Shown here: piece after piece, positions 13,701 through 22,188 of the stretch
How positions within the stretch are numbered: the first letter of the stretch is position 1
Layout of the letters: every line of letters begins with the position of its first letter
From: Brachypterus glaber
Lineage: Eukaryota > Arthropoda > Insecta > Coleoptera > Kateretidae
Length of the DNA: 64,000 nt
Assembly (NCBI GenBank): GCA_958510825.1
Contig: OY294048.1
Coordinates: forward strand, 34,871,026 to 34,935,025
Direction: 5' to 3'
The notes under the pieces: generated by a model
What the model was told of the DNA's origin: nothing
Seen by the model: the letters and a program-made list of their open reading frames with translations, nothing else
Database searches by the model: none
Program-made: the position numbers and the translations under genes

Positions 13701-16700
13701 TGAGGATAAGGCCCAAGGAATTGTAGTGGTACCTTTGTGGACCACTCAACCTTGGTACCCAATGTTTAAACAACTTTTAGTTGGGGATTTTCTAGTATTG
13801 GGTAATAATGTTTTGTCTTCTCCTTTCAGAGAAGAACACCCAATGAAGAATCTTACCCTGGTAGCAGGGTATTTATCAGGCAGGCCCTTAAACTAAAAGG
13901 TGTTCCAGAAGTGGGAGTAAATACTTCTTTGGCATCTTTATCCGAAAATACTGAAAAACAGTACAATGTAACATATAAATTATGGTGGGGATTTTGTAGA
14001 AAGTATAAATTAGATATCTATAAAGCTGATAAGGCTGACGTTATAAAATTTCTACAGGAACAATATGACAAAAAAAAAATTTGTATGGCTCCTTTAACAG
14101 TTATAGATCTGCATTATCGTTAGTGTTACAAGAGGATATTAGTAATGACCCACAAATAAGGAGATTTTTAAGAGGATTGTCAAAGTTACGACCGCAACGT
14201 CCCAAATATAACTTTACTTGGAATCCAAGACCAGTTTTGGATTATTTGAGTACATATTATCCAAATGAGACTCTAAATCTGGAACAGATTTCATATAAAG
14301 TTATAACACTGTTGGCTCTCATACCAGCACATCATTTACAGACTATGAGTCTGATAAAATTAAATAATATAATAAGGGATGAAGAAGGTTTAAAAATACT
14401 AATTGATGAAAAAACCAAAACATCAGGTGTTGGTAAGCCTCAACCATGTTTGAATATTCCGTATTTTCGAGAAAAACCGGAAATTTGTTTAGCTTCTGCC
14501 CTATTAAGTTACATTGAAATTACAGAAAGGTTAAGATCTGAGAAAGTCTTCTTATTTATAACCTTAAGGGAGCCATACAATAAGGCTTCTACACAGACTT
14601 TAAGTAACTGGGTAAAACGTTCCCTAAATAAAGCTGGAGTGGATACCACAATTTTTTCAGCTCATTCAACCAGGCACGCCAGCACTTCTGCAGCTTTTAA
14701 AAAAGGAATTTCCTTGGATACTATCAGGAGAACTGCTGGCTGGTCTGAATCATCAAAGGTTTTTAGTAAATTTTATAACCGTCCAGTTGATGAATCCGGC
14801 GCATTTGCCAAAGCAATTTACAGTATTATTTATTAGAAGTCACAGTAATCTACTGTGTAGAAGTTTTAATTTTTAAGGTTTTAAAATAATGCGTTTATAA
14901 TTATTAAACATTTTTAATAAAAAATCATTTTTTGAAAACAGATCGTTTATTAATTTAAAATTACAGAGTTCTTTTAAGATTGTAATTTAATTAATTATTA
15001 CAACTGAAACTTCAAAATTGCAGTTCTTTGAACATCTACCTAGTTTTCTTAATATCTCGAGGAACGAGACTCATTTAAGTATAATTGAAAAATCAAACGA
15101 ACTTGTGAAGTTCGATTGAAATTATACTTATGAGTCTCGTTCCGAAGAGATATTACCCACCTCAAATTTCATTATTTAAAAAATAAATAATGTACCTATA
15201 TGTATAACTGTAATCATGAAATTTATATTAAACCAAAGAACTGCTATATGAATAGTTCTTTGGATTAAACCCTCCCTAATTGCAATTTTGATAATCTTTA
15301 AACTGTAATGAAGATAACCTTGTTACCGACAGAGTGGCGGGAAATTTTGAAATCTTTGAAATATAGTGGTTTAAGTAGACACCAGATGGCGTACTACCTA
15401 GTTTTCTTAATATCTCTTCGGAACGAGACTCATAAGTATAATTTCAATCGAACTTCACAAGTTCGTTTGATTTTTCAATTATCCTGATAAAATTGAGTCA
15501 AATAATGGCAGTAAGCCTCTGCCATTATTCTTGGCCTGTTGTTGTGGATTTATTTGCTATTTTTAGTGAAAATGATAAAATAATTGGTAGAACCTGTAGA
15601 AAATTTAATACAAAATATGCTGATTTACCAAGACTGCCATGTAAAAAATTTAGAAAAAATCACACATATTTGGGAAAGAAAACGCACTGGAATCTCTAAC
15701 AAAACTAATTAAAAACAATGAAGTCAATGAACTCAAGGTTTTGGGTTACTTTTATCCTCATCCACATGTCTAAATACCTCCAGCTAGTCACGACTTGGGA
15801 ATTTCCTATTCAAGCATCTAAAGAATCTTTAAAAAACACAAGATTCACGATTACAAAAAATAGTACAGGGCTTAAAACCTGATGATTTTCAAAATTATTT
15901 TAGCTAAGGCCACTAGGCAACGAGAGAGCCGATAAACTAGCTGAAGAAGGAACTAAGAAAAATCTGACTCCAAATAGAGTACCCTGGACAGAGTTGACAG
16001 CTAATTTACGAAGAACGGAAATGCAGGAATGGGAGAGGGAATGGAAAAGGTCACTGGAAACTAAAGGCAAATTTTACAAAACTCACACAATTAATTGGCA
16101 GGACAAACCATGGTATTGGAACAAAAACATGAACCGGAGACATGTTACTACCATATGCAGGTTACGCAGTGGACATTGCCTTACAAAAGCCCACTTGCAT
16201 CGCACTGGCAGAATAGACTCAGATAGATGTGAATGTGGTGAAATCGAAAACTTGGATCATATATTTTTATCATGTAACCGATATAATCAGCCAAGAGAAC
16301 TGCTATTTAACCAGCTTATCAATAAAATAACAAATCCCGCAAACCTCCAAACAATCATTGCAAACCCAACCCAAGAAATAGCTAACGCTATATCCCTATT
16401 TTTAAGGAACATTAACAAATCCCTATAGTTGTACCATGCTTTAAATTAAATCCTGAACCCAAAATAATGACTAATGTAGTGCCAGTTAGAGATTCTAAAA
16501 AGTGAAAAGTAGTAGTGTAGTAGTGCATAAGTAGTATCGTAATCAGACAATACATTTAAAAATGACTTTTAGTTAGTAGAAAAAGGAAAGAACAGTAGAC
16601 TGGCAGAAATGCTTAATTGCGATGCCAAAAATTAAAGAAGAAGAAGAAGAAGAAGAAGGCCACTATGGCCCTTTTTGCCAGCCCCCTTCTACCCTACTCC

Positions 16701-19057
16701 CTGCCTAAACCTGCCGGACCTCCTTATAAAGGTCGCGATATCTGTCCAGGCAAGGGTACGCAACTCCTCTCTTCGGAGAGTTGCCACTCCGAAGAACTCC
16801 TGTCGTATTCTGCCGAACCGATCGCATTGTCCTAGGAAATGGAAGGGCGATTCTTCGTCTATCCCGCAAACCGAACAGACGGGGTCGTTACCGACCTTCA
16901 TCTTGAACAGGTGCCTTCCTAGTCCACAGTGACCCGTGAGGATCCCTGTGAGTTAGCTGATCGTGGCTCGGCTTCTTCCTAGTAGCCATGCGGTTTTTGA
17001 CTTGCTTGGACCGGAAAGGAAGTCCTTTGCTGTCTGCAGTTCGTGACTGTTGACCAGCTTTCCCTTAGTTTTTCTCCAGCCCACGTGTTGAGGGCTGATG
17101 TGACTTGTTTCCTTGTAATACCAAGCATGGGTTCGGGTCCTATGCACGGAGTCTCGGCTCCGAGCCTGGCAAGTTCGTCTGCCTTCTCGTTGCCTGGTAT
17201 CCCGCTGTGTCCAGGGACCCATACAAGTTGGACTCTTTTGTTCCTCGCTAGCTCCTCCAGGGCTTCTATGCATTCCTGCACAAGACTGGATCTTGTGCCG
17301 GGTGCACTGAGAGCCTTGAGGGCTGCTTGACTGTCGGAGCAGATGTATACATCTGATCCGTTACTCCCTAGAACCTCTTCGCATCTTGCCGCTTCCTGTA
17401 TCGCAAAGACTTCCGCTTGGACTTTATATACCGTGGGGTACCTGCCGAGCGAATAGCTCTTTTGAACCCCCGTGTCTTGTACAAAGAAGCCTGCGCCCGA
17501 GCTTTGCGTGCTTTCCATCCGGGAGCCGTCTGTATAGCACACTGTTGCGTTTTGGGCAAAATTAACTTCCTTGTTCTCCCACTCGTGTTTTGTTGGTATA
17601 GTGAGAGAGAATGCTCTGTCAATTATTTATTTAACTAAATAAAAAAATATATAGGGTGCCATTTAAAAAAAATTATGGCTATTTTAAATTTGTTAGATTT
17701 GACCTACTTTTTGAGACACCCTGTATAAATTTTGGGTTCTGTTTTGGCTTAGGATAATTCGGTTAAGTATTATTGAGTAAACCACAAAACAACTTTTCTA
17801 CAATTTAAAAAATTAAGAAGAAATTGACTTGAATTTAGCTTACTTTGTTCCTTTTTCAAAAACTCTATCAACTGGTAAACTTGACATATTCCCTCTTGGG
17901 TTAATGGGGCTCCTTCCATAACTCCTTTTGATTTGGACTTTTTTCCAAATGGTACCAAATTCCATTTTTTAAATTTTCCTTTTTCATTGAAATATTCATT
18001 ACTGAAATAAATGTCTTTATTAATACACAGGCCCAAAAAAAAAAGAAAAAAGTTTGTGCTGGGGTTGAGACCCACCTATTCTTATGTATTTTGGATAGCT
18101 GAACACGAATCCGTCATAAGTTACCCCACTTGACCATACTACTTCGATATACCTCCTCGATTTAAGGGCCTTATTTATTAGTGATGCAAGGAATACCATT
18201 CCTCGTATCACTAATAAATAAGGGCCCTATCATAGGGTCTTTCCAAAACACTTAAATTAAATAAATAAATTAATAATTAAGAACCTTATTGATTCAAAAG
18301 AAACAAGTTTTAAAATTGCCTAGAAAAATCTTTTAAGACATTTTAAATTAAGTTTAGGTAGGTAAGAGCTATATATTATACATAAGGAGGTCATGCATAA
18401 GACAAAATTTTCGATTTTTTGACATTTTACACAACTATCTTGGACTTTTTTACATTTACTTTCGATTTTAAAATGGGACCCTGTATATTTTTCGATATTT
18501 GGATTCAGCATTTACTTTTTAAATTTAAAGCTAGAGTGCCATGGATTATTAAAAATCGTTGCTTTTTGATCTAAAAGTATAGGAAAAACACAATTTTTTT
18601 GTTTTATCTAACAGGGTTCTCACCAAAAGTCGAAAATGAATTTCCATGACTCTTAATAGTTTACAGAGAGTTTACCCTGACCCAAAATGCAAAAATTCTC
18701 ATTCTCATGCAAAAAAAAACATTTTCACAGTATTTTATTTAAAACAGTTAAAAATGTGACAATAAAAACTGAGATATTCAATTAAATTAATTGCCAAAAA
18801 CAAATGCTAATTGGCCATTGATTTCTTAGGACTATAATTATATTATTCAGGTGTAAAGTCATCTTGATACAGTTTTATCAGCTTTGCCGCTTACTGTAAC
18901 TTAATAATAATGGTGTAAAAATGCATTTTACTTACTCATCAGTGTTTAAATCCAACACAAAGGATAAATGCATCCTTACCAGAATGTGGAACTGTTCAGC
19001 ATGTTCACGCCGAAATTTTTCAGCTAAACATTCATCAGTTAACTTAATTGAACACAT
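1894..19057 (-). CDS. ARHGAP19: RhoGAP protein, ARHGAP19-like (whole gene, five coding exons)
   Basis: Spliced gene, complement of 18936-19057, 17844-18001, 7039-7248, 6263-6759 and 1894-2265. All four introns start GT and end AG, and the phases close, giving about 453 residues. I see a short N-terminal region, then a RhoGAP domain from about residue 68 to 260. GIFRRTG carries the presumed arginine finger at about residue 102, and the conserved NKMSPDNLAKLF segment lies in exon 4. A Ser/Lys-rich tail follows. The order and the N-terminal and tail patterns match vertebrate ARHGAP19 as I remember it, and the length is close to its roughly 490 residues. Members of this family stimulate GTP hydrolysis by RhoA-type GTPases and act in cytokinesis. 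Intron 2 (10.6 kb) is filled with transposons, including an antisense DIRS element. The C-terminus is uncertain: translation may run through the donor at 1893 to a stop at 1858-1860. Confidence 0.88.
2404..3152. mobile_element. Mutator-like non-autonomous element in the ARHGAP19 gene
   Basis: TIRs of about 150 bp start AGGGTGG at 2404 and are inverted at 3152. A perfect 10-bp duplication, ACTGACTATT, flanks it (2394-2403 and 3153-3162). The length of the duplication and TIR fit Mutator-like elements. No ORF. Confidence 0.85.
3525..3670. repeat. Direct repeat of AACCCATTAGCGCCCA
   Basis: Copies at about 3525 and 3654 bracket a 130-bp AT-rich segment; likely a small mobile element or its ends. 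Confidence 0.5.
3671..5089. other. Intron 4 of ARHGAP19, no gene seen
   Basis: AT-rich. 4040-4200 holds a common repeat with GTAAGGGAGCTACGCCTCTT and a rough inverse TAGCGTAGCTCCC. The 78-codon frame at 4751 has no recognisable content. Confidence 0.5.
5090..5690. repeat. Minisatellite, unit about 115 bp
   Basis: About five units built of GTGAATCTGATAATAAAAA, TCTAACTCCACCCCC, GGGGTAGTTTTCGTGAAAA and TATATTGGGGTTTTT. Preceded at 4940-5040 by a CGATCGTTCGGTCGATCG stretch and followed by TTTTACGCGCGG. The same family is at 26110-26590. Confidence 0.85.
5691..6225. other. Rest of intron 4 before exon 4, nothing recognised
   Basis: AT-rich, with one perfect hairpin (6058-6095) and a CGATTAATAACGCACCGCC stretch. 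No ORF. Confidence 0.5.
6058..6095. repeat. Perfect short hairpin
   Basis: ATATTAGAGTGCCCATA followed directly by its inverse. In ARHGAP19 intron 4; meaning unknown. Confidence 0.85.
6263..6759 (-). CDS. ARHGAP19: ARHGAP19-like exon 4
   Basis: Acceptor TATTTTTCAG before 6759, donor GTAGGT after 6263. It encodes the second half of the RhoGAP domain: a leucine-rich helix ending LLPTENTVLLK, then NKMSPDNLAKLFTPHLL, then FMITKAPELFKVP. An acidic linker ending AQLYAHIQ follows. The length of 497 nt joins exons 3 and 5 in phase. Confidence 0.92.
7039..7248 (-). CDS. ARHGAP19: ARHGAP19-like exon 3 (arginine finger)
   Basis: Acceptor TTTTTCAG before 7248, donor GTATTT after 7039. It encodes IKTEGIFRRTGSLERMQEL, the arginine-finger loop, and FLAELPDPLLTEGHFPAY, the usual RhoGAP ELPxPL motif. 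The open frame continues past the donor but loses all family similarity there. Confidence 0.92.
7292..8423. mobile_element. TTAA-flanked foldback element in the ARHGAP19 gene
   Basis: TTAA at 7288-7291 and 8424-8427. TIR GGCGGTCCCACACTA at the left, with a diverged inverse at the right. A second inverted pair inside, ACGAACTAATAACTCTTCTC, lies at about 7424 and 8313-8337. GTCT repeats at 7752-7783. TTAA targets are used by piggyBac and Kolobok transposons. Confidence 0.75.
8428..8934. other. Intron 2 of ARHGAP19, nothing recognised
   Basis: No ORF and no clear repeat beyond GGATTGGATT stutters near 8660. Confidence 0.45.
8935..9045. repeat. Left half of a split inverted-repeat element
   Basis: GAACCCAAAATTTATACAGT through GGCACCCTATA is the inverted match of 17640-17755. 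The two halves are now 8.6 kb apart, with the DIRS and two LINE pieces between. Confidence 0.85.
9113..10218 (+). repeat. 1,106-bp tandem duplication, unit 1
   Basis: Repeated at 10219-11324 with no difference that I noticed by eye. Contains 104 bp of DNA outside the DIRS left end, the left inverted repeat, the gag first exon and most of the gag intron. Confidence 0.95.
9217..9360 (+). repeat. DIRS left inverted repeat (outer copy)
   Basis: Starts AATTATACTTAAATGAG. Inverted match at 15301-15480. A second identical copy begins at 10323 because of the tandem duplication. Confidence 0.92.
10547..10679 (+). pseudogene. DIRS gag, predicted first exon
   Basis: ATG at 10547 opens MNQNKKKRDRSLEERMDRL, a basic then coiled-coil-like stretch, and runs to a strong donor, AAAG then GTAAGT, at 10679/10680. 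Spliced to 11479, phase 1 is preserved. An identical decoy copy lies at 9441-9573 in the duplicated unit. Confidence 0.6.
10700..11300 (+). repeat. 150-bp minisatellite in the gag intron
   Basis: Three to four units of 150 bp (GCAGGAAGTATC starts recur every 150 bp). Each unit carries three copies of the palindrome GAGGTYTTAAAAYCCTC. The same array is present at 9594-10194 in the duplicated unit. Decayed copies of the palindrome extend to 11460. Confidence 0.9.
11479..12120 (+). pseudogene. DIRS gag, predicted second exon (frameshifted)
   Basis: Follows acceptor TTTTGTTGTAG. Acidic region NLFDSDENSDLESEIKD, then a conserved middle, then a basic end with RPRGRGARTGF typical of a nucleic-acid-binding Gag tail. 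The frame breaks in a GAAGAAGAAG run near 11785: one frame stops at 11807 and the other continues to TAG at 12118-12120. Confidence 0.65.
12123..13574 (+). pseudogene. DIRS reverse transcriptase and RNase H
   Basis: RT is at 12123-13064, with LKNAYFLL, LPNGLSIGPYIFTKLM and the catalytic box YFDDFHF. A TAG at 13065-13067 interrupts the same frame; the family motif there is usually Trp-Trp, so TGG to TAG is likely. RNase H follows, with DLEMYTDSSLEGYG, NMLELLAV and HIDNTTAIAYVNRMG. The frame ends at TAG 13572-13574. The usual DIRS downstream segment (DPGSEAVDAF, VVVPLWTTQPWYP) continues in another frame to about 13895. Confidence 0.9.
13911..14836 (+). pseudogene. DIRS tyrosine recombinase (YR)
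   Basis: N-terminal SAM-like core (SENTEKQYNVTYKLWWGFC), a frameshift near the A-run at 14070, then the catalytic half. Visible residues are SAHSTRHASTSAA (the HxxR box) and GWSESSKVFSKFYNR with the Tyr nucleophile. The first catalytic Arg, expected in the GQRxQTL-like box, reads His in PAHHLQTMSL. Stops at 14836. Confidence 0.88.
15036..15154. repeat. DIRS internal complementary region
   Basis: 15036-15085 is the reverse complement of the left terminus and 15082-15154 that of the right terminus, fused at AATT. In DIRS models this region templates completion of the ends and circle closure. Confidence 0.92.
15301..15480 (-). repeat. DIRS right inverted repeat
   Basis: Reverse complement of the left repeat, plus about 35 outer bases unique to this end that contain a small GAACTTCACAAGTTC hairpin. 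Ends TTTTTCAATT at 15480. Confidence 0.92.
15481..15907 (+). other. Right flank of the DIRS, unassigned
   Basis: A 68-codon open frame (15493-15699) without recognisable motifs. Perhaps part of the LINE whose RNase H end follows. Confidence 0.3.
15908..16660 (+). mobile_element. LINE 3' fragment (RNase H end and C-terminus)
   Basis: Encodes GNERADKLAEEGTKKN, the end of an RNase H domain, then a zinc-knuckle-like CRLRSGHCLTKAHLHR and CECGEIENLDHIFLSCNR, ending at 16428. A (GAA)n tail follows at 16637-16659. 5'-truncated I- or Jockey-like non-LTR retrotransposon. Confidence 0.8.
16665..17625 (-). mobile_element. LINE 3' fragment with RNase H, opposite strand
   Basis: Minus-strand RNase H: MCYTDGSRMESTQSSGAGFF, CSDSQAALKAL and VWVPGHSGIPGNEKADELAR. 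A frameshifted C-terminal part with CSVCGIDEESPFHFLGQCD follows. GC-richer than its surroundings, so a younger or different source. Its 3' end abuts the tail of the plus-strand LINE. Confidence 0.85.
17640..17755. repeat. Right half of a split inverted-repeat element
   Basis: Reverse complement of 8935-9045, including the widespread insect repeat end TGAGACACCCTGTATAAAT. Confidence 0.85.
17844..18001 (-). CDS. ARHGAP19: ARHGAP19-like exon 2
   Basis: Acceptor TTATTTCAG lies just before 18001 and donor GTAAGC follows 17844. The exon encodes a basic stretch with FGKKSKSKGVMEGAPLT, then QEGICQVYQLIEFLKKEQ, the first helix of the RhoGAP domain. It ends in phase 1, as exon 3 requires. Confidence 0.88.
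18167..18226. repeat. 60-bp hairpin
   Basis: GGGCCTTATTTATTAGTGAT and its inverse around a GGAATACCATTCC centre. In ARHGAP19 intron 1. Confidence 0.8.
18936..19057 (-). CDS. ARHGAP19: ARHGAP19-like exon 1 (start codon)
   Basis: ATG at 19057-19055 opens MCSIKLTDECLAEKFRREHA, and the exon ends in phase 2 at a GTAAGT donor. The piece around HILVRMHLSFVLDLNTD matches the N-terminal helix region of ARHGAP19. An earlier GTAAGG donor at 18979 would break the phase with the next exon, so the longer exon is preferred. Confidence 0.75.
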
Positions 19058-19299
19058 TTTATTCAGTTTTTAGTTAACAAACCTATTTCTTTGAAGGAAA
19101 TTGAAATTCAAGTTGTTTTAGCTTTTTATAAGTAAAAAAAGTAAATATTTCTATAACATATTCAAAAATAATATACATTTTATGATTTGTGCACTTGATT
19201 TTTCATAAATTTATAAAAAAAATCATTATATACTTCATTTAAAATTAAAATATCACAGACTTCACATTTGTTTACACGTTTTTTGGACGTTAGGTTTTG

Positions 19300-19552
19300 A
19301 ATTTTGGAAGCATTATCGAATTTTCCCCTACATCGAATTTTCATTTTGCAATCTGACAGGACCAATCAACGAAATGGTACATCTGACCTACCATCTTCGA
19401 TTCGGCAGAATAGTAATAAAGATGCATGGAGGAAGATGGAGTCACTATCACGCAATGAACTAGAGGAGTCCTCTAGTTCATTGGACCCTCGACGGCACCA
19501 CTTCTTCCACTCTAGTGCTAGAATTTTCAAAAGTAAGGTTGCTTGTTTTTAG
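19300..19552 (+). other. Less AT-rich block upstream of ARHGAP19, unexplained
   Basis: Open plus-strand frame of 82 codons ending near a donor-like CAAAA GTAAGG at 19530. Contains a perfect hairpin ATGAACTAGAGGAGTCC and inverse. It could be a divergent first exon, a non-coding transcript, or a decayed repeat. Confidence 0.25.
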
Positions 19553-19594
19553 AGTTTAAAAGGTTTTTAAAGTTTTTTTTTTATTTAAATATAC

Positions 19595-21221
19595 ACTCAG
19601 GCGTAAAATAAACGGGCCACTTAAAACATTGGTTATATTTAATCTTGAATATCTCTGAGACTAACAAATGGATTTCTATGATTATTTTTTTATTTTAAAG
19701 CCACAAACTTCAAGTTTCTTTTACTGTACATAGGTTAGTCCAAACGTCATGATTATAGGTGCAGTATGGAAAATGCATGATTTCTTACCATATCTTTGAG
19801 AGCATCTATGGTTTGCTTGAGAATTTTTTTTGCACGGGTAAGTTTTATTTAATTGCCACACTTATTGCAAGCAATTCATATTTCAAAGCACTCTAATATC
19901 TTTTCTGGTTGTGGAAATACCACTTTTTTTTCAAAAATGTTCATTTTTGCGAATATTATTGTTAGTACTACTGGATCCGGTTCTATTATAATATTTAATA
20001 GTGCCAAATTCAAAATCTTAATTTTGTGAGGTACTTATTATTTTATCCACAGCGCGTAGCTGTAGAATAGTATTATATGGTAGTTTCGAATTTTCCAAAT
20101 TCGCCAAAAAAAAACGTCCTAGATAAAAAATTCTTGGATATAAATGTGTTTCATTAAATATAAGATAAGAAACTTTGAAAATGTCCGTCCGTCCGTCTAT
20201 CTGTCTGTCCGGTACCACGTTTTGGGTAGACACGATAACTCAAGAACGAATAATCCGATCTACTCGAAATTTTCAGAAAAAAATAAGTTCTATGAGGGGA
20301 AGATTGATTTTGTTTTTGAAGGTGATCCACCAAAAAAAAAAATGTGGGGGTTACACTTTTTTAAAAAGTTAAAAAACAATTTTATTTTTTTTTTCAATTT
20401 TTTTTTCGTTTTTTCCAAAAAGAAAACCGAAAAAAAATTGTAAAATTTTGAAAAAAATTTTTGATATTTTTTTTAAATGAGTTTTTTTATTTTGTTTTTA
20501 AGTTTAACCCCCACAACGTTTTTGTTTTTGGGGGATTACTTTAAAAACTGGTAGAATTGATTTTTATAATAAAAGTAATTTTTCCTGATTAAGTCACGTT
20601 AACCGGAATTTTCTTTCAGCTTTTTTCCATTTTTTTAGAAGTTTAAGCCCCCATAAGTTTTTTGTTTTTGAAGGGATTACTTTCAAAAACAATAGCGATC
20701 TTCCCCTCATAGAACTTGATTTTTTCTAAAAATTTCAAGTAAATCGGATTATTCGTTCTTGAGTTATCGGGTCTAAAAAAAACGTGACACCAGACAGACA
20801 GACGGACGGACGGACGGAGAGACGGACATTTTCAAACTTTCTAATTTTTTAATGAAACACATGTGTACCCAAGAATTTTTTTAACTAGGACGTTTTTTGG
20901 CGATTTTGGGAAATTCGAAACTACCCTATAATACTATTCTAGCGCTACGCGCTGTGAATAGAGTAATAAGTACCTCACAATATTAAGATTTTGAATTTGC
21001 ACTATTAAACATCATAAGAGAACCGGATCCAGTAATAATAATAACAATAATATTCGCAAAAATGCAAATTTTTGAAAAAAAGTGATATCTTCACAACCAG
21101 AAAAGATATTACAGTGCTTCAAAAAATGAATTACTTGCAAGAAGTGTGGCAATTAAATAAAATTTACCCGTATGAAAAAAAGTTAAAATAAAAAAGTGGC
21201 CCGTTTATTTTGCGCCTGAGT
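19595..21221. mobile_element. 1.6-kb foldback element
   Basis: ACTCAGGCGTAAAATAAACG at 19595 is inverted at 21221. Almost the whole element pairs with itself: arms of about 700 bp with GTCCGTCCGTC and GGACGGACGGAC arrays at mirrored positions (about 20181 and 20800). Centre AT-rich near 20400. No ORF of note. Confidence 0.9.
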
Positions 21222-21248
21222 TTATTTTAAAAATGGGATCCTGTGCCC

Positions 21249-21398
21249 TAAGGCCTATCCAGAAGCTTGCATAAAAACATAAAACATAAGAATGCGATGC
21301 CGTGATTGGCTTACAAGATACATGGCGGCACATCAAGCCAATCACGGCATCGCATTGTTGTTTTATGTTCTTATGCGAGCCACTTCTGTGGGTGCCAC
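21249..21398. mobile_element. Palindromic MITE family B
   Basis: GAATGCGATGCCGTGATTGG and inverse. A related copy lies at 57928-58040. Downstream of YJU2B. Confidence 0.8.
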
Positions 21399-21801
21399 AG
21401 ATTTCATATTTCATAGTATAAGATCTGTGGTGGGTGCAGAATGTATCCAGTAAAAAGACTAACGTCTACGTCCCAAATTTGGACAAAAATTAGTTTTTAA
21501 GCAAGCAGGGCAAAATTCCAAAGCAGTTTTTCTTAATTCGAAAAAAAAGGTAATTTTGTGGTCAAGTCGATCCGGGGACCGACTGTATATATTAAGCTAT
21601 ATGTGAGACTATAGGTAAATTTAAGTATAAACTCAAATATCCAGGATTAGTGGAACAGCAATTAAAACACATTTTAGGCTTCAGTTAAACAATTATTATA
21701 ACAGTTGGTACAAGTCCTGCTAAATATATTTATTTTTTATATATAATCAAGTTTTTACTAGTTGTTTAATTATTGTATATACAATGTCATATAACCAAAC
21801 A

Positions 21802-22188
21802 TTAGTCTGATTCACTACTAGTTCCATAATCACCCACAAGTGATAAAACACTGGCTGTTTTTAAATTATTTGATCCTGTTGCTTCATTTTCACTTAACCG
21901 CCGTTTTTTCTTGATACCTAATTTACTTGACTCACCCAAAATTTTTATTGCTTTTATTTCTCTCTGTTGGTTGAAATTATATGTAGGCAATGCAGATTTT
22001 GAAATTATTTCTTTTCTGAGGTTATCTGTACTCTCTAAAATATCTGCAGAGGGTTTTAACCTCATACTAAGTAAGCGGGCCATATTTTTGTCATCATCGC
22101 GCTCAGGTAATAATGGAATATCCAAGCTTGACTTTTTTAATAGAGCATTGTCCTTTAATGCCGATTTTTTTAGGTCATTGTTTCGTTT
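21802..22188 (-). CDS. YJU2B: YJU2B exon 3 (C-terminus)
   Basis: Acceptor TTTTTTGTAG before 22188; 128 codons plus stop. Encodes a lysine-rich stretch, a middle KILGESSKLGIKKKRR and an acidic end TSSESD. KKKRR is a plausible nuclear signal. Confidence 0.92.
   Translation of the reverse strand, partial: KRNNDLKKSALKDNALLKKSSLDIPLLPERDDDKNMARLLSMRLKPSADILESTDNLRKEIISKSALPTYNFNQQREIKAIKILGESSKLGIKKKRRLSENEATGSNNLKTASVLSLVGDYGTSSESD

Larger units (their letters stand above)
9217..15480 (+). mobile_element. DIRS-type tyrosine-recombinase retrotransposon (with duplicated left end)
   Basis: Order: left inverted repeat, gag, RT-RNase H, tyrosine recombinase, internal complementary region, right inverted repeat. 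The ends are set by the internal complementary region: its first half is the reverse complement of the left end (from 9217) and its second half that of the right end (to 15480), joined at AATT. This is the architecture of DIRS elements, which integrate through a circle and make no target-site duplication. The canonical copy would be 10323-15480 (5,158 bp); the extra left part is a tandem duplication. All reading frames are interrupted, so this copy is non-autonomous. It lies antisense in intron 2 of the ARHGAP19 gene. Confidence 0.93.

Noticed and set aside
16953..17330. Overlapping frames on both strands near 17 kb
   Set aside because: Shadows of the RNase H frame of the minus-strand LINE.
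18800..18890. Extra ARHGAP19 exon after TTACAG near 18890 on the minus strand
   Set aside because: In the required phase it hits a stop within a few codons, and exon 1 joins exon 2 directly in phase.
18936..18980. Earlier donor GTAAGG at 18979 for ARHGAP19 exon 1
   Set aside because: It would leave exon 1 in phase 0, incompatible with the phase-2 start of exon 2; reading on keeps family-like residues to 18936.
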